From CAVVYV01 sp963752585 (GTDB taxonomy: Bacteria; Actinomycetota; Thermoleophilia; Solirubrobacterales; 70-9), in the NCBI GenBank assembly GCA_963752585.1, contig CAVVYV010000005.1, positions 1 through 58,063 on the forward strand: a stretch of DNA of 58,063 bases, read 5' to 3'. Below, one piece after another: positions 8,828 through 17,981 of the stretch. Both the position numbers and the translations under genes were made by a program. Under the pieces are notes generated by a model. The model ran no database searches. It saw nothing but the letters and a program-made list of their open reading frames with translations, and had not been told where the DNA came from. Each line of letters begins with the position of its first letter. The first letter of the stretch is position 1.

Positions 8828-9237
8828 TTAGCCCTGGGGGCCTAGTTGGGCCTGGAACCCAGGAACTACGTGCGTCGTGCGCCGGCGCAGTACCAAGCCG
8901 CCGACAAGCAGGCCCACGCCAACCACGATCACGGGATCGCTGCGAACCCGGTGAACGGCAGGGAATCCGTCGCCGCTCGCCGCGACCTGAGCGACTTCCT
9001 TCGCCTCGGCTCCGTGCTTCCTGCAGCCCACCAGTGCCGCCGCCAGTCCCTCCGGCCACCGCCCCCTGCGGGGGAATAGTGTCGAGGTAGTCGGTGGTCG
9101 TATGTGGTCGTGGTCGGGTACACCGCTTCGCTTGCATCGTCGTTGCCCGAGATCCCGGAAACGGCGAGGCCGGTCCCGGCACCCATGAACAGAATTCCGA
9201 CTGCCAGCATCGTGAGGATGGCGAGTCGAGGTCTCAT
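8828..9237 (-). CDS. Small LPFTG-anchored surface protein
   Basis: About 135 residues. The N-terminal signal peptide is MRPRLAILTMLAVGILFMGA. A low-complexity Thr/Tyr/Gly linker follows, including a TTTT stretch and a GGTGGGTGG stretch, then AEAKEVAQVAASGD. The C-terminus is a sortase-type sorting signal: LPFTG, a hydrophobic segment (VIVVGVGLLVGGLVL) and RRR. The charged tail after RRR is longer than usual. The frame breaks near 9100 and 8940. It is transcribed divergently from the ECF sigma factor across 220 bp, so it may be a target of that sigma factor. No sortase gene lies in the window. Confidence 0.75.
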
Positions 9238-9457
9238 TGATTGTCCTACCTTCCGATTCGTTTGACTGCGGGTAGACCCGGCGTCTCCTACCGTCGCCCG
9301 GTGCCGAACCCACTCCAGCTCTACGCCGGTGGGCACGGGCCGCTCAACTTCGAGCCGCCTGGCCATACCCGCCAAGTCGTCCGGAAGGTGGCCTTGATCG
9401 GTCATAACCCCTATTACGGACAAGGGCCCCTTTTCCTGACAGGAGATTTCGGCGCCC

Positions 9458-9948
9458 ATGCGGGATGAGGACTTCTCACGCCTGTTCGACGAGCACGCCG
9501 AGGCGCTTTTCGCGTACGTCGCCTACCGCAGCGGCGACCGGTCGATGGCCGAGGACGTCGTCTCTGCCGCCTTCGAGCGTGCCTACAAGGCCCGCCGCCG
9601 CTTCAATCGACAGCCGGGGCGAGCGAGCGAGCCTGGCTGTATGCGATCGCACGCAACCTGATGCTGGACGAGATTCGCCGCCGGGATGCGGAGCGCCGGG
9701 CGGTGGAGCGCTCCGGGGAGCGGCACGCGGGCGGAGGGATCGAGGCGATGGAGGCCCATCGCGACGTGCAGACCGCCCTCACGGTCCTCAGCGAGGAGGA
9801 GCGGGAGGCGATCGCGCTCCGCTTCGGCGCCGATCTCACCGTTCCGGAGATAGCGAAGATGACGAAGCTGCCGCTGACCACTGTCGAGGGGCGGGTCTAC
9901 CGCGCCCTCGGGAAGATGCGCGACCACCTCGAGGCCGATCAGGCCTGA
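9458..9948 (+). CDS. ECF-family RNA polymerase sigma factor
   Basis: Sigma-70 family, ECF group, about 163 residues. Region 2 shows DFSRLFDEHAEALFAYV, then RSMAEDVVSAAFERAYKA and AWLYAIARNLMLDEIRRR. Region 4 shows LSEEEREAIALRFGADLTV followed by the helix-turn-helix IAKMTKLPLTTVEGRVYRAL. ATG start at 9458 with AGGAG upstream. One frame break near 9625. No anti-sigma factor gene is adjacent; the next gene is convergent and overlaps it by 10 nt at the 3' end. It probably controls surface or polysaccharide functions given its place, which is inference. Confidence 0.92.
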
Positions 9949-11065
9949 GCTTGAGGCTGAGGGGCGCGTCGCCCGGCGATCCGTTCCACCTCATCGGCCA
10001 GTCGGCTGCGGAAGACCAGGTGGGGAGAAGCGCTCGGCGCTTCGCGACGCAGGGCGTCCGGGTGAGAAGCGGGTCCAGTCCGTGTCGCGGATCGCCTGGC
10101 GAATTCTTCGACCTCGCCCGGAGCTAGCACGCCCGGTCTCGCCGTCGATCACCGTCTCTCGGACCCCGCCCTCGTCCACCGCCAGCACCGGGCGCCCGGA
10201 CGCCTGCACCTCGACGGCGGTGATCCCGAACTCCTCGACCTTCGCCACGATCAGCGCCAGGCACCGCTGGTAGAGCGATTCGAGCCCGCGTCGTCCACCC
10301 GGCCGAGGAAGCTGACGCCCTCTCCGCCATAGACAGTCTCCAGGCGCTCGGACTCGGGGCCGGTGCCGACCACGGTCGCGCCTCGCACCGGCGCGACGGC
10401 AGGCTTCGATAGCAAGGTCGACGCGCTTGTGGCCAACCAACTCCCCAACCACCAGGAAGAAGTCCTCGGGCTCCGCGAGGGTGAATCGATCGACCTCTAC
10501 CGGCGGATGGACCACGCTCGCTTCCCGCCCCCAGAACTCGCCGATCCGGTCCCTGGTTATCTCGGAGTTGGCGATGAACCCGTCACCTCCGCGATGTCCT
10601 CAGGTCCCAGGACCGCTTCCGGCTAAGCGTCAACCGCAACAGGGGGCGCAGCGGCCCGGGAACCTGGGCCAGCGCCTCGTCCTCGAACCATGCGTACCGA
10701 AACGGCGGTATGGCAGTAACAGACGTGAACCTCGGCGGAGCGAATCCCGTGGGCGAAGGCCGAGCTGCTCGAGACGAGCAGGCGCTGAGGGACCCGGAGC
10801 GAGCGCGCCGCGGAGGGGAGAGAGCGGGAAGAGCCGGCGGAAGTGCGGCTTGCCCGACCCCCAGCCGGTTGAGATAGGAGGCGGTTACCTGCCAGTCAGC
10901 GAAGAGCCCCTCGGTGGCGGCCTCGTCGTAGAGCAGCGTGGTGACCGGGGCGCCCGGCCAGCAGCGGGCCATCTCGAGGAAAGTTCGCTCGGCCCCCCGC
11001 ATGACCAGCAGGTAGTCGTGCGCGACCGCGATCGATCGCTCCTGATCCAGGTCTCTCGGGCTCAC
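9939..11065 (-). CDS. GT4-family glycosyltransferase
   Basis: GT-B fold retaining glycosyltransferase of the GT4 type, about 375 residues. N-terminal domain: SIAVAHDYLLVMRGAERTFL, a loop typical of mannosyl- or glucosyltransferases of polysaccharide clusters. C-terminal domain: VHPPVEVDRFTL, FFLVVGELVGHKRVDLAIEA, then the E-x7-E type region KVEEFGITAVEVQASGRPVL. GTG start at 11065. The frame breaks near 10600, 10350, 10270 and 10120. It is divergent from the chain-length determinant gene, and the two share a 150-bp control region. Confidence 0.85.
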
Positions 11066-11084
11066 GTTTTTCCCGTCATCGTCC

Positions 11085-11145
11085 GATCAGTCACATGATG
11101 ATCGGTCGGATCCCCCCAGTACCGTTCGATCACCCGATCCCAGAT
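11085..11145. promoter_or_regulatory. Cluster of CGATC motifs in divergent promoter region
   Basis: Between the GT4 start and the BY-kinase start, CGATCA and TGATCG form a 6-bp inverted repeat with 9-nt spacing, followed within 45 bp by further GATCGG, CGATCA and CGATCC sites. The density of CGATC is much higher than in flanking DNA. It could be an operator for the polysaccharide genes; no regulator is identified. Coordinates are good to a base or two. Confidence 0.35.
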
Positions 11146-11218
11146 AGACCGAAATGACGACTGCGATCCATCCGAGGCCCCTTGCTAGCCTGCCAGGCCC
11201 TAGGGGAGTGAGGTTTCT

Positions 11219-12741
11219 GTGAATCACAAGGCGCTGGAAAGCGGCGGCCTTCGCGAACTGACTGCGACGCTACGCCGGCGGGCGTGGATGATCGGTCTGT
11301 GCGTGGTCCTCGTCGCGGTCGCGGCGCTGGCCTTCTCCCTCGTTCAGACCAAGAAGTACACCGCTACCGCCTCCCTCCTGATCGCGCAGGAGCGGGTGGG
11401 CACGTCCCTGGCTGGGAACGAGACCGCCGTCGAGGTCAGCGACCCTCAGCGGAGCTGGACACTAACCTGAAGCTGCTGCAGCTCGACGTGGTGGCGGAGC
11501 GAGCGGCGGACCGGATCGGCAGCGGGATCACCGCGGGAGAGATCCGCGATCAGATCGAGATCGAGTCAGAGGAGGGCTCGGACGTGGTCTCGATCAAGGC
11601 GACCACCACCGACGCTGACGAGTCCGCCGAGATCGCCAACGCCTTTGGCGAGGAGTTCGTCGCCTTCCGCGCGGAGGCCGATCGAGAGAAGGTCAGCAGG
11701 CGCAAGAGCGCGTCGAGCAGCTGCTCGCGGACCCCGCGACCTCCCCGACCCGGACGGGTAACCCTGGAGAGCCGCCTGGACGAGCTCCAGACCCTGGCCG
11801 ACCTGCAGACTGGGAGGGGTGTCGCTGGTCGAGCCCGCTCAGGCGCCCGGCAGTGCTTCCTCACCGAAGCCGAGGCGCAACGCGCTGTTCGGAGTCTTCG
11901 CGGGCTTGCTGCTCGGGGTCGGCCTGGTCCTGGTCCTGGAGCAGGTCGACCGACGGATCCGGCGCCCCGGAGGAGCTCAGGGAGCTGTACGGACCTCCCG
12001 TTGATCGGCACGATTCCTGAATCGAAGGTGATGAGCAACGGTGGGCCGACCCAGCCTGCCGACCGGCGATCCGCGGAGGCCTTCCGAATGTTGCGGCAAA
12101 ACCTCCGCTACTTCGACCTCAGCGACGAGATCAAATCGGTCCTCGTCACCTCGGCCGGGCCGGCGGAGGGCAAGACGACCGTCGCGCTCGGAATCGCTGC
12201 CGCCGCCGCGGAGAGCGGTTCGCGGGTCCTGCTTCTCGAGGCGGACCTTCATCGCCCCTCGCTGGGCAAGATGCTCGGCCTGCCGAAGGGCCATGGCTTG
12301 ACCACGGTCTTGAGCAGCCGAACGCCTGAGCCCGCGAAGGTGAAGCAGAGGGTGGCGGTCAACGGGGTTTCGAAGGACGCCGCCCCGGTCACGATCGACG
12401 TCGTCCTCGCGGGACCCCACCCGCCGAACCCCGCGGGGATGATGGAGTCGCGGGCGATGACCAAGCTGCTGGAGGCTGCGGAAGCCCACTACGACCTGGT
12501 GGTGATCGACACTCCGCCAGCCGGCGTGATCTCCGATCCGATGCCGCTCTTCGACCAGGTGAGCGGCATCGTCCTGGTCAGCCGGATGAAGGAGGCGACC
12601 CGAGACACGATCGCCCGGTTCAAGGCCCAGCTCGACACCATGCACGCGCCGATTCTCGGCGTGGTCGCGAACGACGTCGAGCCGGGAACCGGTTACGCCA
12701 ACTACGACTACTACGCGGAGCCCGAGCAGAAGAGCTCGTGA
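11219..12741 (+). CDS. Polysaccharide chain-length determinant fused to BY-kinase
   Basis: About 500 residues combining a Wzz-like membrane adaptor and a bacterial tyrosine kinase. Wzz part: helix WMIGLCVVLVAVAALAFSLV, then KKYTATASLLI and an extracytoplasmic region. Second helix: NALFGVFAGLLLGVGLVLVL. Kinase part: Walker A SAGPAEGKTTVALG, Walker A' VLLLEADLHRP, Walker B YDLVVIDTPPAG. The C-terminus has a short tyrosine cluster (TGYANYDYYAEP) suited to autophosphorylation. It should set polymer length in Wzy-dependent export. GTG start at 11219 after GGGGAG. The frame breaks near 11455, 11710, 11750, 11820 and 11975. The stop overlaps the next start (GTGA). Confidence 0.93.
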
Positions 12742-14239
12742 ACGTGGCCGGGGCGTCTACGACCGTCCGCAAGGGGTCGCCGGGGGCTCGCGGTCGACCG
12801 ATTCCCGCTTGCACTTCCCCTGGCGCTTCTGCCGATCGCCGCCGCGCTCGGCTGGCTGCTCGCGAGCCATCCTGAGCTCTACCGCTCGCTCTTCGCCCTC
12901 GGTATCACGCGGTCCTCGGTCTGCCGCCCTGCGCTGGCCAAACGCCGCGATCCTCGGGGGGCTGCTGTTTCTCCCGCTGGTGGGCCTCATCCGCCGGCTG
13001 CTGATCGAGAGCACCGGCTGGCCGGAGGCTGATCCGCTCTCCTGATCGGGCCGGCGCTCGCCGCTCGTCCTGTTCGTAAAGGCGTACGTGCTCGAGTCGA
13101 GGCCGCTCGCCCCGGACCTGCTGAGCAAGCTGGTGCTCGCTCTGCTCGGCGCTCGTCGTGCTGGGGGTCAATCCCCTCGGGGCGGGCCTCAGGCCGCCGT
13201 GGTCGCCCTGATGCTCATTGGGCATCCCGCTCGCTCTGGTTCTTCGTCGGGCGGGCGCTGCCCGATCGGGTCACGATCGCGCGACTGCAGTACGCGAACC
13301 GCCTTCCTGGCCGGCGCCATCGCGATCTACGGCCTGTGGCAGACGGAGGTCGGATTCCCCAGCTGGGACCGTGGCATGGATCGACGTCGGCGGCTACGCC
13401 GCGCTCAGCGTCGGAGACGAGGTGAGGGGTTGGGGACCTTGGCCAGCGCGTCGGAGTACGCCGGCTATCTGGGCGCGGGGATGGTCTTCGCCGTGGCTGC
13501 GCTGCTCCATCGACGCGCTTGGCCAATCGTCCTCTTTCCCCTCCTCGCTGGTCGGGATCACGTTCAGCTCGTCCGGGCAACGATGGTGCTCGGTGTCCTC
13601 GCCCTCGCCGTGATGCTGGGCGTGCGATCGAGCCGCCCGCGGATCGCCTTGCCGGTGATCGCCGTCACCGGGGTCGTCGCGCTATCTCGCCTCCGCGCCG
13701 GTTCTCGCGAACATCTCCTCCAGGACCGGCAGCGACCTGATCAGCCACAGCTGCGGGGGGATCGCGCGACCGTTCGACGAAGACATCCTCCACCTTGGGA
13801 ACGCTCATCTGCAGCTGATCGGGGAACGGGATGCCAGAGGGGCTGCGCCATCCGTTGGGGCAGGGAATCGCCCTGGCGGAGCGTCGGCCTTCGGGGGGCA
13901 GCGACGCAGGCCGCCGCTGGACCGAGTTCGACTTCTCCGACACGTTCGTCAGGTTCGGTCTGCCTGGCGGGCTCCTCTTTCCTGACATCGACCGTGGTCG
14001 CGTTCGCGTGGATCCGGCCGCCACTACATGGAGACGCGCGATCCGCTGTTCCTCGGGCGCGATTGGCCTGGCCGTGTGACGCTCGGGTACTGGCTCCCGG
14101 GGGCCACTACGCGCTGCACTCCCTGCTCTGGCTGATCCTCGGGTGGGCGACCCGGCCCCCGACGGCGGCGACCAGGCGGCGAGCCCGTTCGGATCAGCCC
14201 TTCGAGCTGATGCGCGCGCCGGGCGACCCGCCCCGTCGG
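12738..14239 (+). CDS. Second O-antigen ligase/polymerase-like membrane protein
   Basis: Translationally coupled to the BY-kinase gene (GTGA overlap). Polytopic protein: FPLALPLALLPIAAALGWLL, RWPNAAILGGLLFLPLVGLI and further helices. A Wzy_C-like region follows: LASASEYAGYLGAGMVFAVA, SSGRATMVLGVLALAVML, and the loop with DTFVRFGLPGGLLF. Position next to the chain-length determinant and flippase fits the repeat-unit polymerase (Wzy) of this locus. The frame breaks at least eight times, and the exact C-terminus near 14211-14243 is uncertain. It does not carry the TPR tail seen in the paralog at 6875-8779. Confidence 0.75.
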
Positions 14240-15690
14240 ATGAAAAGCGAGCCCGCAGTCGAGCCCGATCCGGTGCAAAAGGGGACGCCGCGTATCCGCA
14301 GAGGGCGCGGAAGCGATGGCAGTTCTCGCGGGCGAGCATCAACCTCACCGCGGCGGGCATCGCTTCGCCGCCTCGGCCTGATCACGGGCCCGATCCTCGC
14401 CCGGGCCCTCGGGCCCGGCGGGACGGGGCGACCTCGCGGCGATCCTGGTCCCGCTCGGGTTCGCCGAAGCGTCGCCCTGTTCGGACAGGACGTCTTCGCC
14501 GCGCGGGAGGCTGCGCGCGGCAGGCCCGTCGGGACGTTGGTGCTCTCCCTGGGATCGGTGCTGGTCGCGAACGGGCCTCCTGGCCTTCCTCGTGGGCGAT
14601 CCCGCTTCCTCGCTGCTCGCCGAGGACCGAGCGGTCGTCCACACGTTCCTGCTTGTGGGCTTCGCGATCGTGCCGCTCACCCTGCTGGGCATGCTGCTGG
14701 TCGGCATCTGCTCCGGACTCGAGCGATGGAACCTGGTGATCGCGGCGAGGGTGGTCCCCGTCTCGATCGGGGTGATGGCGCTCGTCGTCCTGCTTCGTCG
14801 CCGACTCCCTGACGGTCGCATCGGCGGCGGTCGTCTACTTCTCCGCGGCGTTCATCGACGTTCCTGCGTCACCTCTCCCGTTCTCCGGCATCGGCGCTTC
14901 CGATTCGAGCCGGCGATGGTGAAGGAGGGGATCCCGTTCGCCGCCAAAGCGTGGGCAGGGGACACGGCGGACTTCGTGAACGCTCGGTTCGATCAGCTCC
15001 TGATGATCACGTTCGTATCGGCGAGCGACCTCGGGCTGTACGTGGTGGCCACGAACGTGGGCGGATTCGACTTGTTCATCAGCGGTGGCATGTCGTGGCC
15101 CCTGCTGGCGAGGGTCTCAGCCGGCGAGGTTGAGCTTGCGCCCCGGGCCCTACGAACTGCGCTGTTCGTGATTCTGCTCCTCACGCCTCGTGGTCGCCGC
15201 CGCGACCCCATTGCTGCTCACGGCGCTGTTCGGCGCGGAGTTCGCTGACGCCGCCGAGCCGGCCTGGGTGCTGCTGGCGGCCGGGGTGCCCCTGAGCGGA
15301 GCCGCGATCCTCGGCCCGACCCTGAATGGCGTGGGGCGGCCCGGGTTGCCCGCGGTCGGGCAGGCCCTGGCCCTCCTGATCACGGTACCCGGATTGCTCC
15401 TGCTCCTGCCATCGATAGGGATCATGGGTGCGGCCGTGGTCAGCCTCGTCGCCTATACGGCGAACTTCCTCGTGCTATTCGTGGCCACGATCCGGATCTT
15501 TGATACGACCGCCCGCGATTTGCTCGTCCCCAAGCGGAGTGATCTGGCTTGGCTCTGGGGATTCATCCGGGAAAGGCTGCCCTTTTGGGGGGCGTGGTTG
15601 AGCTCGCCGCGCCGGTCGGGTTACACTGAATCCTCTCGGTCGCCGCTGCTCGGTTCCGGTGGAGCGCGGCTAGTAGGGTCACTCGGATGA
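14240..15690 (+). CDS. Wzx-type polysaccharide flippase (MOP superfamily)
   Basis: Membrane flippase expected to move polyprenyl-diphosphate repeat units across the membrane. Family-like features: N-terminal FSRASINLTAAGIASRLGLI, then GPILARALGPGGRGDLAAIL. Paired helices continue through VHTFLLVGFAIVPLTLLGML, FVSASDLGLYVVATNVGGF, GAAILGPTLNGVGRPGLPA and IMGAAVVSLVAYTANFLVLF. About 480 codons, normal for Wzx. Frame breaks near 14280, 14370, 14430, 14570, 14810 and 15190. The start is uncertain because the preceding gene's end is disrupted. The stop overlaps the next ATG (ATGA). Confidence 0.85.
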
Positions 15691-16805
15691 AGGCGCTCGT
15701 CACCGGAGGGGCGGGGATGATCGGCTCCCACCTGGTGGATGCCCTCCTGGGTCGGGGTGACGAGGTTCGGATCCTCGACAACCTCGATCCCGGATCGCAC
15801 CGCGGACGGCCTGCGTGGATACCTTCCGAAGCGGAGTTCGTCGAAGGAGACGTTAGGGATCGAGAGCGCCTCGCCGCCTGCCTCGAAGGAGTCAACGACG
15901 TCTACCACCTGGCGGCCGCCGTCGGCGGTGTCACCGACGAGATCGCCAAGTTCTTCGACGTCAACGCGACTGGATCCACGCTGATCCTGGAGACGGTCGC
16001 CCGGCGGGGCCTCGGGATCCGCAAGCTGGTGGTCGCGTCCTCTCAGGCCACCTATGGCGAGGGGCTGTACAGGTGTGAGGAACACGGCGTCATCCAGCCG
16101 GGCCTGCGAGCGAACGAGGACATGGCGGGGGGCGTGTGGGAGCCGCCGTGCCCCGAATGCGGACGATCGCTGACGCCATTGCTTACGGATGAGACCGCTC
16201 GCTTGAACGGCGAGACCCCCTACGCAGTCAGCAAGATCGCCGCTGAGCGCGCCGTGATCGGCCTTGGCAAGCGACTCGAGATCCCGACCGTGGCCCTCCG
16301 CTACGCCGTCGTCTACGGACCGCGTCAATCCGTCTTCAACCCCTATACGGGCATCCTCTCGATCTTCTCGACCCTGCTGCTCAACGGGCGCCAACCGCGG
16401 GCGTTCGAGGACGGGCGTGAGACCCGGGACTTCGTCTTCGTCGGCGATGTCGTCAGGGCGACGATGGCCGCGATGGATCGCGATGACGCCGACGGGCAGG
16501 TGTTCAACGTGGGTCGCGGTCAGCCCGTGACGATCACAGAGGTGATCGAGACGCTTGCGAACGCCTACGGACTCGAGCCGGATTACGTCATCACCGGCGA
16601 GTATCGGTCAGGTGATGTCCGGCATCTCGTCCTCGATGCGCGGCGCATGCGGGCACTGGGTTGGACGCCCGAGACGACGCTCGACGAAGGGATCGCCGCG
16701 ATGGCCGAGTGGATACGGGGCCTCGGTCCCCTCGAGGATGTCTTCAGCGGCACGCTTGCCGAACAGCGCGAGCAGGGCGCCATCCTCCAGAGCGACCCGC
16801 GATAG
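15687..16805 (+). CDS. NAD-dependent epimerase, dTDP-L-rhamnose 4-epimerase-like
   Basis: Extended SDR, 372 codons in one unbroken frame. Nucleotide-binding motif TGGAGMIGSHLVD at the N-terminus, catalytic YAVSK, and SSQATYGE in place of the usual S-S-V-Y-G. Between them is an insertion with YRCEEHG and PPCPECGRSLTPL, a C-x2-H plus CPxCG pattern that looks like a zinc ribbon. As I recall, this insertion marks the WbiB-like subgroup, characterised as dTDP-L-rhamnose 4-epimerase making dTDP-6-deoxy-L-talose. Together with rmlC and rmlB at 46.8-47.6 kb this would give rhamnose and talose donors. A UDP-sugar 4-epimerase is the alternative. Confidence 0.75.
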   Translation: MKALVTGGAGMIGSHLVDALLGRGDEVRILDNLDPGSHRGRPAWIPSEAEFVEGDVRDRERLAACLEGVNDVYHLAAAVGGVTDEIAKFFDVNATGSTLILETVARRGLGIRKLVVASSQATYGEGLYRCEEHGVIQPGLRANEDMAGGVWEPPCPECGRSLTPLLTDETARLNGETPYAVSKIAAERAVIGLGKRLEIPTVALRYAVVYGPRQSVFNPYTGILSIFSTLLLNGRQPRAFEDGRETRDFVFVGDVVRATMAAMDRDDADGQVFNVGRGQPVTITEVIETLANAYGLEPDYVITGEYRSGDVRHLVLDARRMRALGWTPETTLDEGIAAMAEWIRGLGPLEDVFSGTLAEQREQGAILQSDPR

Positions 16806-16810
16806 CGCGG

Positions 16811-17845
16811 TCAGGGGTCGGCGGGGTCGATGCTGCCGACTGGAGGGGTCGAGTCGCCGCGTGCCAGGAAGCGTCCCGCGACGCCCGGCGCGAACGCGGC
16901 GAACGCCGCTTTTGCTCGTGTCGAAAGGGAGAACCTCGGCCCCCTGGCGATCGAAAGGGCGAGACGGCGCGCGTCTTCCTGGCGGGTAACCAGTGCATAC
17001 CGTGCCTCCAGGACCTCGGCCCCCTGAGCGTGCTGCTCAATCTCCTCGGCCGCGACGCCCCGTTCCTCGGGAGTGAGCAAGTCGCCCTCGAGGAGCTTTT
17101 CCAGCATCACCACGTTCTCGCGCGAGTTCCTTGCCGAGTCCGAGGAGAGGCTGCGGTGACCGAAGCGCCATTTGTAGAGCGGGCGGTCGACGAGGCCTAC
17201 CGCGGACCCGCTCAGAATCAGCCTGATCCAGCAATCCCAGTCCCAGGTCACCTGCAGGGACTCGTCGAAGCCGCCCACGGCGAGGAATCGAGAGCGGCGA
17301 ATCGCGGGCCAACCGAAGAAGCAGCTGCGGAGGATCTCGGCGCGCTGGTTGTGGACCTCGAAGCCATGCTTCTCGCGGTAGCTCATAACCGGCTCCCCGT
17401 CGAGCTCCATCACGGCATCGGTCGCGATCACGTCCAGGTCGGGCCGGGCGACGGCTAGGCTCGCAATCGCCTCGATCCTTTCCGGGGCGAACGCATCATC
17501 CTGGTCGAGCTGCACGACGAACTCCGAGCGCGCCGCCCGCGCGGCAACGTTAAGCGCCGAGGCGGCACCCCCGTTCTCCTTCCGGATCAGCGCCACCTGA
17601 TCGCCGTACCCGGCGAGCGCCGTCTCGACGTCATCCGTCGAACCGTCGTCGCAGATCACGATCTCATCGGCGGGCAGGGTCTGGGCGAGCACCGAATCGA
17701 CTGCCTGACCGATCATCGCCGCTCCCTGGTATGCGGCGATGATCACCCCGAAGGTCGGGCGAGGCAGGCCGCCGCCGACCGGCCCGATGGGAGCGGGTAC
17801 CCGCACGCGCCCGGCATTTGGCGCCGCCGGAGATTCGGGCTCCAT
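16811..17845 (-). CDS. GT2-family glycosyltransferase
   Basis: Inverting GT-A glycosyltransferase in an unbroken frame. Start of the fold: FGVIIAAYQGAAMIGQAVDS, then IVICDDGSTDDVETALAGY. The metal-binding DxD-like motif is in VVQLDQDDAFAPERIEAI, and the acceptor region has GGFDESLQVTWDWDCWIRL with the catalytic-base aspartate (ED/WD type). The C-terminal 100 residues are helical and charged. I prefer the ATG at 17845; another in-frame ATG at 17875 is possible. It is convergent with the epimerase gene, with stops 5 nt apart. Confidence 0.92.
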   Translation of the reverse strand: MEPESPAAPNAGRVRVPAPIGPVGGGLPRPTFGVIIAAYQGAAMIGQAVDSVLAQTLPADEIVICDDGSTDDVETALAGYGDQVALIRKENGGAASALNVAARAARSEFVVQLDQDDAFAPERIEAIASLAVARPDLDVIATDAVMELDGEPVMSYREKHGFEVHNQRAEILRSCFFGWPAIRRSRFLAVGGFDESLQVTWDWDCWIRLILSGSAVGLVDRPLYKWRFGHRSLSSDSARNSRENVVMLEKLLEGDLLTPEERGVAAEEIEQHAQGAEVLEARYALVTRQEDARRLALSIARGPRFSLSTRAKAAFAAFAPGVAGRFLARGDSTPPVGSIDPADP

Positions 17846-17981
17846 CGTCGCGAGTGTAGGCGACCGCCTAGTCATCTCCGGGCCGAGAAGGAAGGGATTT
17901 CTCCGGAACCCTGGCCGTACATACGTGCAATCGGCCAGTCGGTTCTCCGTGTTGGCTGTCCGGACGCCGATTCGCCGCCGT

